Assembly (NCBI GenBank): GCA_002254845.1
Contig: NKPT01000001.1
Coordinates: 77,001 to 141,000, forward strand
Source of the DNA: Chloracidobacterium sp. CP2_5A
GTDB taxonomy: Bacteria > Acidobacteriota > Blastocatellia > Chloracidobacteriales > Chloracidobacteriaceae
Direction of reading: 5' to 3'
DNA length: 64,000 nt
Under the pieces are notes generated by a model, which was not told where the DNA came from, did not search any database, and saw nothing but the letters and a program-made list of their open reading frames with translations. A program made the position numbers and the translations under genes. How positions within the stretch are numbered: position 1 is the stretch's first letter; every line of letters begins with the position of its first letter. Positions 25,530-34,796 of this stretch are shown here, piece by piece.

Positions 25530-27110
25530 ATGCCGACGCTACCGAAGCTTCCGGCGTCGTTGCTGGTCGGGCTGGGCATTCTCGCCAGTCGGCTGTCAGG
25601 ACTCGCCCGAAACAAAGTTTTCGCCTACTACTTCGGCGACTCCGACCTGGCCGGCGCCTATCGCGCGGCGCAGCGCATCCCGAACGTTCTGCAAAACTTG
25701 CTTGGCGAGGGAGCGCTGTCGGCGTCGTTCATTCCGGCTTATTCGCGCCTGTTGGCCGAAGGCCGCGCGGAAGACGCCGGACGCCTGGCCGGCGCGATTT
25801 TCGGGCTGCTCTGCGTGGCGGTCTCGGCGCTAGTCGCGCTGGGCGTGGCGCTTGCGCCCTGGCTGACGCAGGTTATCGCGCCGGGCTTTACGGGCGAAAC
25901 CTACGCGCTGACCGTTCGGCTGGTCAGGATTTTCTTTCCCGGCATCGGCCTGCTGGTCTTATCGGCCTGGTGCCTGGGCGTCCTCAACAGTCACCGACGG
26001 TTTCTGCTGCCCTACGCCGCGCCAACGGCGCTCAACGCGGTCGTCATCGCCACGCTGCTGCTGTTTGGCGGTCGTCCGCTGGAGCAGCTCGTCATCTGGG
26101 CGGCGTGGGGCGCGGCGGCTGGAAGCGTCGCGATGTTCGCCATCCAGCTCCCGGCCGCATGGCGCGCGGCTCCGCCGCTGGTCGTCTCGCCGCGTCCGGA
26201 TTTCGCCCCGACGCGCGAGGTCATTCGCAACTTCTTTCCAGCGCTCGTCAGTCGCGGCGTCGCGCAAATCAGCGGCTACTTGGACAACATCCTGGCCAGC
26301 TTGGTTTCACCGAGCGCGGTCGGCATTTTGGGCTACGCGCAGGACGTGTACATGCTGCCGGTCAGCCTCTTCGGCCTGGCGATTTCGGCGGCCGAGTTGC
26401 CGGAGCTGGCGAGCGCCACGGGCGAGCGCGAAGCCGTCGCCGCGCAGATGCGCGAGCGACTGGCCCGCGCCGCGCGGCGGATGTCGTTTTTCGTCATCCC
26501 CTCCAGCGTGGCGTTTCTAGCGCTGGGCGGCAGCATTGTCGGCGTCCTGTATCGCGGCGGACGCTTTGACGACCGGGCGGCGACGGCGGTCTGGCTAACG
26601 CTGGCGGCGGCGACGGCGGGGTTGCGGGCGGCGACGCAGGCGCGGCTGTACGCTTCCGGCTTCTACGCGCTGGGCGACACCCGGACGCCGCTGCGCTATG
26701 CGCTCGCGCGGGTGGCGCTGGGCGCGGCGGGCGGGGCGGCGGCGGCGCTTTACGCGCCCGGCTGGCTGGGCCTGCCGCGCCTGTGGGGGGTTGCCGGACT
26801 AGCAGCCGCCTCCGGCGCGGCCGCATGGGTTGAGTTTTTCCTGTTGCGCCGGGCGCTTCAGCGCGCCCTGGGGTCAATCACAACCAACGGGCTTGAACTC
26901 GCTGGCCTGTGGCTGTGCGCTCTGCTCGCCGCCGCCGGCGCCTGGGCGGCGACGGCGCTGATGGGGGCCAGCTTCATCCAGCCGGGACTGACCCGCTGGC
27001 TGGCGGATTTGGGCGGCTTAGCGCTTTACGGCGCGCTCTACCTTGCGGCGACGGCTATCTTGGGCATTACCCCGATTGACCTCCGCGCCGCCGCGCGGCG
27101 CTTTCTGTAA
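25530..27110 (+). CDS. murJ: Lipid II flippase MurJ (MviN family)
   Basis: A 526-residue MOP-superfamily membrane protein with about 14 helices. The N-terminal block SRLSGLARNKVFAYYF, then RIPNVLQNLLGEGALSASFIP is the family signature, including Arg residues that line the central cavity. MurJ flips undecaprenyl-pyrophosphate-linked peptidoglycan precursor across the inner membrane. GGAG is found upstream of the ATG. Odd feature: the last 14 bases with the stop codon are duplicated 18 bases further on. Confidence 0.93.
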   Translation: MPTLPKLPASLLVGLGILASRLSGLARNKVFAYYFGDSDLAGAYRAAQRIPNVLQNLLGEGALSASFIPAYSRLLAEGRAEDAGRLAGAIFGLLCVAVSALVALGVALAPWLTQVIAPGFTGETYALTVRLVRIFFPGIGLLVLSAWCLGVLNSHRRFLLPYAAPTALNAVVIATLLLFGGRPLEQLVIWAAWGAAAGSVAMFAIQLPAAWRAAPPLVVSPRPDFAPTREVIRNFFPALVSRGVAQISGYLDNILASLVSPSAVGILGYAQDVYMLPVSLFGLAISAAELPELASATGEREAVAAQMRERLARAARRMSFFVIPSSVAFLALGGSIVGVLYRGGRFDDRAATAVWLTLAAATAGLRAATQARLYASGFYALGDTRTPLRYALARVALGAAGGAAAALYAPGWLGLPRLWGVAGLAAASGAAAWVEFFLLRRALQRALGSITTNGLELAGLWLCALLAAAGAWAATALMGASFIQPGLTRWLADLGGLALYGALYLAATAILGITPIDLRAAARRFL

Positions 27111-27128
27111 GCATGGCGCTTTCTGTAA
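27097..27128. repeat. Direct duplication of the murJ 3' end
   Basis: GGCGCTTTCTGTAA, the last codons and stop of murJ (27097-27110), is repeated exactly at 27115-27128; spacing 18 bp. Confidence 0.93.
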
Positions 27129-27196
27129 AGGGCGGCGGCTGGCCGCTTTTTACGCTGCCGAGCGCTGGCTGCCGTTGCAGTCCGGCTTGGGCCGCT

Positions 27197-27228
27197 CGAT
27201 TTGCTTGGAAATCGATTTGTTTGGAAAA
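27197..27228. repeat. 16-bp imperfect tandem duplication
   Basis: CGATTTGCTTGGAAAT and CGATTTGTTTGGAAAA lie back to back, with two mismatches. Confidence 0.88.
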
Positions 27229-27324
27229 CGGACGAGATGAGCCGCCACGCGGCACCGGGGCCACAGCGGAGGCGGGTTGAGGCAGCCGATCCCAGTGGCG
27301 CGCCCCAGCCCGCCTTCCCGCCTT

Positions 27325-27348
27325 TGACTCTTCGGGTGACTCTTCGGG
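27325..27348. repeat. 12-bp perfect tandem duplication
   Basis: TGACTCTTCGGG occurs twice in succession. Confidence 0.95.
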
Positions 27349-27410
27349 CGGCCCCTGACTGGCAAGCCAGTCGGACAAGGCGGCGTCCGCGTCCAGAGTC
27401 CCCGTCCAGA

Positions 27411-27428
27411 AACGCTCCGCGGAGCGTT
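27411..27428. repeat. 18-bp perfect palindrome
   Basis: AACGCTCCG is followed directly by CGGAGCGTT. It might be an operator or hairpin; no neighbouring gene start supports a specific role. Confidence 0.85.
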
Positions 27429-27482
27429 GGGCATCGGCGTCCTGTCTTGCCCTCCCGGACCAACGCTCATTTTTCGCTCGTC

Positions 27483-27504
27483 GCCTGAAAGAAGCCTGAA
27501 AGAA
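27483..27504. repeat. 11-bp perfect tandem duplication
   Basis: GCCTGAAAGAA occurs twice in succession. Confidence 0.94.
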
Positions 27505-27594
27505 ATCAAAAGTTGAAGTAGCCCCGGCCAATGTGAGCCTTGTACGCCGTAGCCGCCCAGTCGGGCGCCCGCTTGACGGAAGGTAGCGAGCCTA

Positions 27595-27616
27595 TTTCTT
27601 TCCCGTTTCTTTCCCG
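27595..27616. repeat. 11-bp perfect tandem duplication
   Basis: TTTCTTTCCCG occurs twice in succession. Confidence 0.94.
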
Positions 27617-27632
27617 CTTTTCGCGGCGGCGG

Positions 27633-27655
27633 CGCGTTGACAGGTCGCGTTGACA
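27633..27655. repeat. 13-bp period direct duplication
   Basis: CGCGTTGACA at 27633-27642 recurs at 27646-27655 after GGT. Confidence 0.85.
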
Positions 27656-27694
27656 AGCTGAGGTCGCCGCGGACCGCGACCCTAAGCGCGTTAG

Positions 27695-28369
27695 TTATTC
27701 GCGCTGGGAATCCGGCATTGGGGAATCCGGCATTGGGGAATCCGGCATTGGGCCGGCGCAGAGGCGCTGGTGACGCTCCCGCGCTTCCGCGCAACTGCGC
27801 GGGTATTGCCCCCGCCCCAGCGCGACCTCCTCAATCGCCGCCCGCATCTGATGCGCGCAAGCGTTGGGGCTAACTTGCCCAACGCCGGTGCCCAAGCCCG
27901 GAAACGCTACCGACTGAACGGCCGCAGCCACCGGCTCGCCCGCCAACGCGCCGGCTGGCATAACGCCATGCTTGATGAGCAGCAGGACCGCGCGCGCCGC
28001 GAGGTAAACGTTCACGGTGTCGCCCAGCGCCATCGGCACGCGCATGGTTGGGGCCGCGATCAGGTAGGGAGAGCGCGGATGCCCGGTCTCGACGATTTCC
28101 GCCGTCCCCACCAGCAGCTCGCCGTGGTGGCGGGCGCGAATCAGCGCCTGAAGTCGCGCCTGCGTTTCCCAGCCGAAGCGACGGGCGTAGAGATAATCAA
28201 GGCCGCCGTCCATGAACCCGAAGCTGTTGGACGGGCTGACAACCGCGTCAACCGCCAAGTCAAGGATCGAGCCGCGATAAATCGATACGCCGGGCAGGTC
28301 GCCGCAGCGCCGCTCCCAGGCGTCGGCTAAGTCATCGTCAATGGCAGCGAGAATAATCCACGCGTCCAA
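27695..28369 (-). CDS. Macro domain (ADP-ribose-binding) protein
   Basis: About 224 residues. The family core is clear: VDAVVSPSNSFGFMDGGLD (a diphosphate/ribose loop), then LLVGTAEIVET and the second loop SVAFPGLGTGVGQVSP. Macro domains bind or hydrolyse ADP-ribose and its derivatives; members of this SNSFGFMDGG type are stand-alone cytoplasmic proteins. I prefer a TTG start at 28369 because AGGAGG lies 9 bases before it; an upstream GTG at 28420 is an alternative. The C-terminus carries three exact copies of a 15-bp unit, giving repeated SPMPD, just before the stop. Confidence 0.85.
   Translation of the reverse strand: MDAWIILAAIDDDLADAWERRCGDLPGVSIYRGSILDLAVDAVVSPSNSFGFMDGGLDYLYARRFGWETQARLQALIRARHHGELLVGTAEIVETGHPRSPYLIAAPTMRVPMALGDTVNVYLAARAVLLLIKHGVMPAGALAGEPVAAAVQSVAFPGLGTGVGQVSPNACAHQMRAAIEEVALGRGQYPRSCAEARERHQRLCAGPMPDSPMPDSPMPDSQRE
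27706..27750. repeat. 15-bp perfect triplication inside the macro-domain gene
   Basis: GGGAATCCGGCATTG occurs three times head to tail (27706, 27721, 27736). The period is a multiple of three and falls in frame at the 3' end of the gene, adding SPMPD repeats. Confidence 0.96.
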
Positions 28370-28558
28370 GCCGCCGCGCCTCCTGACCCCCGCAGGATAG
28401 TTTCGCCCGCCGCCTGCCACAAGCTGACGGGCATCCGGCGGCTTTGCGCCAAAACGCTTTTCGTCCGCGGGCGAGCTATGAAAACTTGCGCCGGCTTTGC
28501 TCGCGGAAGCGACTTGCCATTCGCCCCGTACCCCTCAGCACGCCTGACAACACGCGCC

Positions 28559-30226
28559 ATGTCCAACCTTGCCATCGCCCGCTCCGTGACGTTGCAACCC
28601 ATCGCGGCCGTCGCTGAACGCCTCGGCGTCGCGACTGACGAGCTTGAACCCTACGGCCGCTATGCCGCCAAGCTGCCGCTGCGCTTCGGCGCTCCCGACG
28701 CCCCGCGCCGCGGCAAGCTGATCCTGGTTTCCGCCATCACGCCGACGCCGGCCGGCGAAGGCAAAACGACGGTCACGATTGGCCTTACGGATGCCCTCAA
28801 CCGGATTGGGCGCCGAGCGGTCGCCGTCCTGCGCGAGCCGTCGCTGGGCCCGGTCTTTGGTCTGAAAGGCGGCGCGACCGGCGGCGGATGGTCGCAAGTC
28901 GCTCCGATGGACGCCATCAACCTCCACTTCACGGGCGATTTCGCCGCCGTGACGGCCGCGCACAACCTCCTTGCCGTCATTGTGGATAACGATCTTCACC
29001 AGCGCCCCCAGGCCCGCGGGCTTGACGCGACGAGCGTTCGCTGGAAGCGCGTCCTGGATGTCAACGACCGCGCCCTGCGGCAGATCGTGGTCGGGCTGGG
29101 CGGCAAGGTCAACGGCGTCCCCCGCGAAACTGGCTTTGACATTACGGCCGCTTCGGAAGTCATGGCGGCAATGTGCTTGTGCGACTCGCTGTCTCATCTC
29201 AAAGAAAAGCTCGGCGGCGTTTTTGTCGGACGGACGCGGGACAAGCAGCCCCTCTATGCCCGCGATTTCAAAGCCCACGGCGCGATGGTCGCCTTGCTCA
29301 AGGACGCCATCAGGCCCAACTTGGCCCAGACGCTCGAAGGCAGCCCGGCCATCATTCACCTCGGGCCGTTTGCCAACCTCGCGCAGGGAACAAACTCCAT
29401 CCTGGCAACGCGCGCGGGGCTGAGCTTGAGCGAGTACGCGGTGACGGAAGCCGGCTTCGGCTTCGACTTGGGCGGGGAAAAGTTTTTCCACATCAAGTGC
29501 CGAGCGGCCGGGCTGTCGCCGGCGATTGTCGTCCTGGTGGCGACGGCGCGCGGCTTGAAATACCAAGGCGGCCTCGCGCTCGAAGCGTTGAGCGCGCCCG
29601 ATATGGCAGCGCTTGAGCGCGGCTTTGGCAATCTGGAAAAACATCTCGAAAACGCGCGAGCGTTCGGGGTTGAGCCAGTCGTCGCCATCAATCGCTTCAC
29701 GAGCGATACGGCTGAAGAGCTGACCTGGATTCAGGAACGCTGCGCGGCGATGGGCGTCGCGGCGGCCGTCTCTGAAGCCTGGGCGAAGGGTGGCGCGGGC
29801 GCGGAGGCGCTGGCCTATGAAGTCGTCGCGGCCGTTGAGCGCGCGACGGGCGACTGGCAGCCGCTCTACAGCCTGGACGACCCCATTGAGCGCAAGATTG
29901 AAATCGTGGCGACGCGGGTCTATGGCGCCGGCGACGCGCGATTTTTGCCCAAAGCCCAAGCCGACCTGCGCTTGATTGCCGAGCTGGGCTTGACGCGCTT
30001 GCCCATCTGCATCGCCAAGACGCAGAAGTCATTTTCGGATGATCCGAAACAGCTTGGACGCCCGACCGGATTCACGCTGACCATCCGGGAAATCGAAATC
30101 GCCGCCGGCGCGGGCTTCGTCATCCCGATTGCGGGCGACTTGGCTCGCATGCCGGGCCTGCCGCTCGCGCCGGCCTCCGAGCGGATTGACATTGACGACG
30201 AAGGCAACATCACGGGCCTGTCATAA
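28559..30226 (+). CDS. fhs: Formate-tetrahydrofolate ligase
   Basis: A 555-residue enzyme, the standard length. The ATP loop TPTPAGEGKTT, then REPSLGPVFGLKGGATGGG, HFTGDFAAVTAAHNLL and DNDLHQ are strongly conserved in the family. It activates formate with ATP to 10-formyl-THF, feeding one-carbon metabolism. The ATG at 28559 starts the conserved MSNLAIA-type N-terminus; the upstream extension has no similarity. It is transcribed divergently from the macro-domain gene. Confidence 0.96.
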   Translation: MSNLAIARSVTLQPIAAVAERLGVATDELEPYGRYAAKLPLRFGAPDAPRRGKLILVSAITPTPAGEGKTTVTIGLTDALNRIGRRAVAVLREPSLGPVFGLKGGATGGGWSQVAPMDAINLHFTGDFAAVTAAHNLLAVIVDNDLHQRPQARGLDATSVRWKRVLDVNDRALRQIVVGLGGKVNGVPRETGFDITAASEVMAAMCLCDSLSHLKEKLGGVFVGRTRDKQPLYARDFKAHGAMVALLKDAIRPNLAQTLEGSPAIIHLGPFANLAQGTNSILATRAGLSLSEYAVTEAGFGFDLGGEKFFHIKCRAAGLSPAIVVLVATARGLKYQGGLALEALSAPDMAALERGFGNLEKHLENARAFGVEPVVAINRFTSDTAEELTWIQERCAAMGVAAAVSEAWAKGGAGAEALAYEVVAAVERATGDWQPLYSLDDPIERKIEIVATRVYGAGDARFLPKAQADLRLIAELGLTRLPICIAKTQKSFSDDPKQLGRPTGFTLTIREIEIAAGAGFVIPIAGDLARMPGLPLAPASERIDIDDEGNITGLS

Positions 30227-30647
30227 GCGTCTCATCAGCGCGCCGCCCACGCCTGCAACGCCAAACAAGCCAAAAATAGCCAAAAAGCGCGGATGTGATA
30301 CGGATTCGATAGCTCGGCAGCGCGCTTACCGGGGCAGCTTTTGGCCGTGAAAGCGCCCTTATTGCGGGGACAGCGGTTGATCCACAACCGGCAGGACGCG
30401 AAACGCCAGCGTAGCAGGGGAGCCTGTGATTGTCGCGCGCGCCGCCGGCAGGCTCGAAATCCGGCGTGACATCTGGCGCCCAGCCGAAACTTGGCGGCTC
30501 GCCTTCCGCGTCCATCCCCGCTCGCATCCCCGCTCGCCGCTGCCGCCGCGCTCCACGCGCTTGACGCTGTAACTGAACCGGGGGTCGCGACCTAGGCGCG
30601 TAAAGCGCGCTAGAGGTCAGGCCCCGGCGACGCTCCCTAGCCCGAAA
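30227..30647. other. Spacer of 421 bases without a gene
   Basis: Convergent fhs and the hypothetical gene at 30648 flank it. I see no intact gene, RNA or terminator; only a 12-bp tandem duplication stands out. Confidence 0.55.
30513..30536. repeat. 12-bp perfect tandem duplication
   Basis: CATCCCCGCTCG occurs twice in succession. Confidence 0.94.
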
Positions 30648-31529
30648 TCACGCTTGCCCAAGCTCAGGTAGCCACAGAACGAACTTCCGCAACAGAACGA
30701 TCTGCCCGGGCTGAAGGCCGACCTCAAACGGATCGCAAGCTGACGCCGCCTCAAGGCAACGGGTGCATAGGTCGTTTAACTGGCGGCGAACATCCATTTC
30801 GATATGCAGCAGCGTTTCGTGCAAGTCTGGGTCGCTCACCGCTTGGCTTAGCGGCTGATTGTCCTCGGCCGCGACGATGAGTCGCTCGCCGCTTGAAAAG
30901 AGCGACTCCAGGCGGGTGATCGAGGAAAAAAACTCCTGCCGCCGGTCGTTGAGGATTTCATTGAGCTTGGCTTCCGGCAGATGCTTGCCAAGCCCTTTTC
31001 GCTCAGCCGCCGCTTGCACTTGCAAAAGCTTCAGATTGACGCGCGCCGTGAGCGCCGCCAGCTCGTCCTCGATGGCATCGGCGGCCGATTCCGCCAGCCG
31101 CCCGACAAAGCTTTCCCGCGTTTCCCCAACCTCGGAAAACGCGTCGAACTGCTTGTTAAACCACAGCCGAAGCTTTTCGCGCCGCGACAGCCAGGCAACC
31201 AGCTCATCCGCGTGCCGGGATAGCGCGCCTTCGTCAAGCAGATACCCTTGGAGGCGATGCGGCAACTCGCGCGGCGGAGACTTCCACAACTGCGCGTCCG
31301 TCAAGCCGGCGGGATCAAGCGGCGGCGCTTCCCAATCCGGGCTGCCCTCGCCGCGCGGCGCCCAAGCCAGAAAGCGGCGCTCGTCGGTGTGCTTGATTCG
31401 CGCCCGCAAGCTGTGAAACTTCAGACTGCACTCAACCAGCCACGCCGGACGATAGGCGCTGGCCGCTTCTGGCACCGGCGCGAGCCAGTACTGTGACACA
31501 TTTAGCGATGGTGGCAAGGCAGTTGTCAT
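30648..31529 (-). CDS. Hypothetical coiled-coil protein
   Basis: A 293-residue protein I do not recognise. It has no signal peptide or membrane helix. Residues about 120-215 are heptad-rich and charged (LVAWLSRREKLRLWF, AAERKGLGKHLPEAKL) and likely coiled coil; a short Cys pair (CTRCLEAASAC) lies near 255-265. It reads in the same direction as argS and sits 47 bases downstream of its stop, so the two may be co-transcribed. Coding status is supported by coherent composition over the entire length. Confidence 0.65.
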   Translation of the reverse strand: MTTALPPSLNVSQYWLAPVPEAASAYRPAWLVECSLKFHSLRARIKHTDERRFLAWAPRGEGSPDWEAPPLDPAGLTDAQLWKSPPRELPHRLQGYLLDEGALSRHADELVAWLSRREKLRLWFNKQFDAFSEVGETRESFVGRLAESAADAIEDELAALTARVNLKLLQVQAAAERKGLGKHLPEAKLNEILNDRRQEFFSSITRLESLFSSGERLIVAAEDNQPLSQAVSDPDLHETLLHIEMDVRRQLNDLCTRCLEAASACDPFEVGLQPGQIVLLRKFVLWLPELGQA

Positions 31530-31576
31530 AGCGGCAAGCGGTCGTCCGGCAAGCGTTCCAGGAGAGCGAGGGGGGG

Positions 31577-33589
31577 CTACATGCGCTCCGGGGCGTCAAT
31601 GCCGAGGACGTTCAGCGCCGCCCGCAGCCGGCTTTCGACCAAGCTCGCCAGCGTTATCAAAAACGCCCGCCGGACATTGTCTGATTCGTGTCGGATGTTG
31701 TGCCGATTGTAAAACGCGCTGAACGCTTGCGCGAGTTGGAAGGCGTACTTTGCCACCACTGACGGCTCCAGCGTCTCCCGCGCTTCCGCTAGCGCCGCGT
31801 CGTAGCGCAGCGCCAGCGCCGCCAGCGCCCAAAACTCATTGGCGCTCTGGCCATCGTCCCGAAGCCAGGCTTCGAGTTGCGCAAGGTGGTCGCGCAACGC
31901 GGCGGCCGGGGCGGGAAAGTCCAGCCCGGCCGCGCGGAGCTTGCGGCGAATGCTCGCCATGCGCACCAGCGAGTAGAGCAAATACACGCCGGTCTCCCCC
32001 TGTTCAGCCAGGGCGTCGGCAAAGTCGAAGGCGATGAGGGTCGTTCGCGCAAACTTGAGCAAAAAGTAGCGGATGGCCGCGACCGCGACCTTGCGGGCGA
32101 TGTCCCGCCGCTCGACTTCTGGCAGGGCGGACTGGCTCGCCTCGACATGCGCCAGCGCCTTCCCTTCCAGACGGTCAAGCAAATCATCCGCCTTGACGCC
32201 CAGCCCTTTCCGCCCGCTCATCGAGACAAATGGTCGCCTCCGGTCTTCCTCCGAAAGCGTAAAGCCCAGCTCAAGGCAACTGGCCGGCGTCAGAGCCACT
32301 TTTTCGTAGGCGATATGGGCGCTCGCGGCAATGCTGTCCTGGGCGCTCGGCGGCGCGACGGCGAGCGCCCCGCGCTTGACGAACGCCTGCGCGTAGCTCT
32401 GGCCCGCGTCAATGACGTTCAAGTAGGCCGCGCCATGACCGAACTGCGCGCGGGGCGAGTCCGCTTCGGAAGCCGTCGCGCCGCCCATCCAGGCGATGTG
32501 ACCGTCCGGATAGCGGTAAAACGCCCGGTAGTGGAAATCGCGGTCAAGCAAGCCGAGCTTCCACAGGTGATAGGCGATGTCCTTGCCGGTGTAGTTCACC
32601 GTGCCATTTGAACGAACCAGAATTTTGTCGGCGTCGTGCTCATCGTCGGCTGTCGCGGCCGCTTCCGGATCGGCGCGCATCACCCAGCAGCCGGCCCGCC
32701 GACCTTCGGTTTCATAGACAATGGCGCCGGCCGCCTTGAGGCGCTCGAAGGCGTCGGCCCAAAAGTTCAGTTGCAAAATGGCGCTTTCGCAGGGCAACGC
32801 GTCGTACTGAATGCCTAGCCGCTGCATAGTGGCGAGGTGGCACCGCGCGATGCGCTCGGCGATGTGTTCGGCCAGCGCCGCCAACTCGCCCTCGCGCCGC
32901 TCGATGGCATGGAGGGTCTCAGCCCGCAGGCGCAGGCGCGATTCGTCCTCGGCATACCACGCGCCGACCCGGGCGTAGAGGTCCCAGCAAGCGTCGTCGA
33001 ACTTGCCGGTCATCGCCTCCACGTCAGCCAGCGACTTGCCTTCAATATAAACAAACCCCACGACGACATCCGCCACCTGCGCGCCAGTGTCGTCAATGTA
33101 GTTGTGGACCTCCACCGTCTCGCCCGCGGCGCGCAGGATGCGAACCAGCGCGTCGCCAAGGGCGGCGTTGCGCAGGTGTCCGATGTGGGCGGACTTGTTG
33201 GGGTTGACGCTCGTGTGCTCGACGATGACCTTGCCGCCGAAGCGGGGCGCGAGCGCCGCCGCCGGCGCGTCGAGCGCCCGCAGAAGCGTCTCTGGCCGTC
33301 GCAAAAACAGATTCACGTAACCCGCGCCAGCGACTTCGATACGATCGAAGTCCCTGAGCTCGGCGCGCAACGCCTCGGCGAGCGCCAGCGCGATATCGCG
33401 CGGCGAGCGCTTTTCGCCAGTCGCCGCCTTAAGCCGCTTGGCAATTTCAAAAGCCGCCGGCGTCGCCAGATCGCCCAGAGCGACGTTGGGCGGGAACTCA
33501 ACCGCCACGTCCGCGAGAACGATCCCGAACTGCCGCTCAACCGCAGCTTGGATCGCGGCTCGGACGCTTTCTCTCAAAGGGTGGAACAT
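31577..33589 (-). CDS. argS: Arginyl-tRNA synthetase
   Basis: A 670-residue class I synthetase. The HIGH motif appears as SAHIGHLRNAALGD after TSVNPNK, and the KMSKS loop is replaced by MSGRKG (VSMSGRKGLG), the usual situation in ArgRS. The N-terminal Add-1 domain and C-terminal DALR anticodon-binding domain (LAQAFSAFYNRHNI) are present. It charges tRNA-Arg in the cytoplasm. It is a little longer than E. coli ArgRS (577) because of inserts in the catalytic domain. Confidence 0.96.
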   Translation of the reverse strand: MFHPLRESVRAAIQAAVERQFGIVLADVAVEFPPNVALGDLATPAAFEIAKRLKAATGEKRSPRDIALALAEALRAELRDFDRIEVAGAGYVNLFLRRPETLLRALDAPAAALAPRFGGKVIVEHTSVNPNKSAHIGHLRNAALGDALVRILRAAGETVEVHNYIDDTGAQVADVVVGFVYIEGKSLADVEAMTGKFDDACWDLYARVGAWYAEDESRLRLRAETLHAIERREGELAALAEHIAERIARCHLATMQRLGIQYDALPCESAILQLNFWADAFERLKAAGAIVYETEGRRAGCWVMRADPEAAATADDEHDADKILVRSNGTVNYTGKDIAYHLWKLGLLDRDFHYRAFYRYPDGHIAWMGGATASEADSPRAQFGHGAAYLNVIDAGQSYAQAFVKRGALAVAPPSAQDSIAASAHIAYEKVALTPASCLELGFTLSEEDRRRPFVSMSGRKGLGVKADDLLDRLEGKALAHVEASQSALPEVERRDIARKVAVAAIRYFLLKFARTTLIAFDFADALAEQGETGVYLLYSLVRMASIRRKLRAAGLDFPAPAAALRDHLAQLEAWLRDDGQSANEFWALAALALRYDAALAEARETLEPSVVAKYAFQLAQAFSAFYNRHNIRHESDNVRRAFLITLASLVESRLRAALNVLGIDAPERM

Positions 33590-33754
33590 AATCCTTTAGA
33601 CGTGTCTCGCGCAGTATCTAGGCTGTAACGCTAGCACTCCAGCTAGTGGTCGGCGCAAGCCGCCAGCGTCTCGACCCGGCGTCTCGACGAAGCGGCGTTT
33701 GGCCTGTAACGTTTGCTCGTCAACCGCATCTTGAAATAACCAGGAAGGCTTGAC

Positions 33755-34447
33755 ATGACCGCTCGGCTGCTTTTTCCAATCCTTGCGACCTTCGCGCTCC
33801 TTGGCTTTGCCAATGGCTTTGCCGATTCGGCGACAGCGCAACAGCGCCGACCAGCGCGCCCGGCAACCCGTCCGGCGACAACGCCGCAGCCGCCACAGCC
33901 GGCAACGCCCAAGCCAAGCCGCGCCGCCACGCTTTCGATTGAGGAGCTCAAGGCCACCCGCGCCGTCATCGAGTCGGCGGCCGGCAACATCACGCTGGAG
34001 TTTTTTCCCGAAATCGCCCCGAACCACACGCGAAACTTTCTTCGCCTAGCGGAACAGGGCTACTTCGACGGGACGGAATTCAACCGCATCGTGAAAGGCT
34101 TTGTCATCCAGGGCGGCGACCCGGCCAAGTGGCCGGCGAATAGCCCGAATCGCAAGACGCTCTTTGACACGTCGCCGCTCAAGGCGGAATTCAACGATAC
34201 GCCCCACGACCGGGGCATTCTTTCCATGGCGCATGGCCGCGACCCGGACAGCGCGACCACGCACTACTTTATTTGCCTGCGCCGCGCCGAATCGCTGGAT
34301 GGCAAATACACGGCCTTTGGGCGCGTCGTCGAGGGTCTCGACGTCGTGGACAAAATCGCTGCCACGCCGCTTGAGCCAGGCACCGAAGACAAGCCCGCCG
34401 AGCGCGTCGAAGTGCGAACGATTCGGGTCATTTATCCTCCAAAATAA
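33755..34447 (+). CDS. Exported cyclophilin-type peptidyl-prolyl cis-trans isomerase
   Basis: A 230-residue protein: signal peptide (about 1-28, ending near ATAQQ), a Pro/Ala-rich linker (29-62), then a cyclophilin domain from about 65. Conserved parts are NHTRNFLRLAEQGYFDG, FNRIVKGFVIQGGDP, ILSMAHGRDPDSATTHYFI and YTAFGRVVEGLDVVDKI. The usual QFFI reads HYFI. It likely helps proline isomerisation of envelope proteins. AGGAAGG before the ATG supports this start. Its last 20 bases overlap the convergent alkyltransferase-like gene. Confidence 0.93.
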   Translation: MTARLLFPILATFALLGFANGFADSATAQQRRPARPATRPATTPQPPQPATPKPSRAATLSIEELKATRAVIESAAGNITLEFFPEIAPNHTRNFLRLAEQGYFDGTEFNRIVKGFVIQGGDPAKWPANSPNRKTLFDTSPLKAEFNDTPHDRGILSMAHGRDPDSATTHYFICLRRAESLDGKYTAFGRVVEGLDVVDKIAATPLEPGTEDKPAERVEVRTIRVIYPPK

Positions 34448-34796
34448 GCGATTCGCCCGGCGCCCAGCCATAAACCGCCATATCGAGCGTGCCGTCGGCC
34501 CGGAAGACGACCCCCTCGCTCTCCAGCCGCGCCCGTTGCGCGTCCGCCAGATGAAGCGATAGCTTGCCGGCGCTAATCCCGCCGCGCGCATTGACGACCC
34601 GATGCCACGGCACGGGCCAGGCGGCCCGCGCGCAGGCTTGAAGCGCCCAGCCGACGCCCTGCGCCGACAGGCGCTCATCTATGAGCCGCGAAATTTGGCC
34701 ATAGCTCATCACGCGCCCGGGCGGAATGCGTCTGACCCAGGCATAGACGGCCTCAAACGGCGGGATGACTTTTTCTGAAGCTGGAAGCTGTTTCAT
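34428..34796 (-). CDS. Alkyltransferase-like protein (ATL, MGMT family)
   Basis: A 122-residue stand-alone MGMT C-terminal domain. The active-site PCHR of O6-alkylguanine transferases is PWHR here (63-67 PWHRV), the defining change of ATL proteins, which bind alkylated guanine, flip it and flag it for nucleotide excision repair instead of accepting the alkyl group. The arginine finger/helix RVMSYGQIS is kept. Its start codon shares the bases CATG with the divergent threonine aldolase gene, leaving almost no room for a promoter between them. Confidence 0.9.
   Translation of the reverse strand: MKQLPASEKVIPPFEAVYAWVRRIPPGRVMSYGQISRLIDERLSAQGVGWALQACARAAWPVPWHRVVNARGGISAGKLSLHLADAQRARLESEGVVFRADGTLDMAVYGWAPGESLILEDK

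Larger units (their letters stand above)
27111..27694. other. Repeat-rich spacer without a gene
   Basis: No convincing gene is found in these 584 bases. At least six short tandem duplications and one 18-bp palindrome are packed in it, and minus-strand open frames read like decayed protein but match nothing I know. Confidence 0.6.

Noticed and set aside
27111-27694. Minus-strand open frames between murJ and the macro-domain gene as real genes.
   Set aside because: They change composition repeatedly, contain duplicated segments and match no family; treated as spacer.
27706-27750. Short regular repeats taken as a CRISPR array.
   Set aside because: Units are 15 bp with no spacers, only three copies, inside a gene end; no cas genes are in the window.
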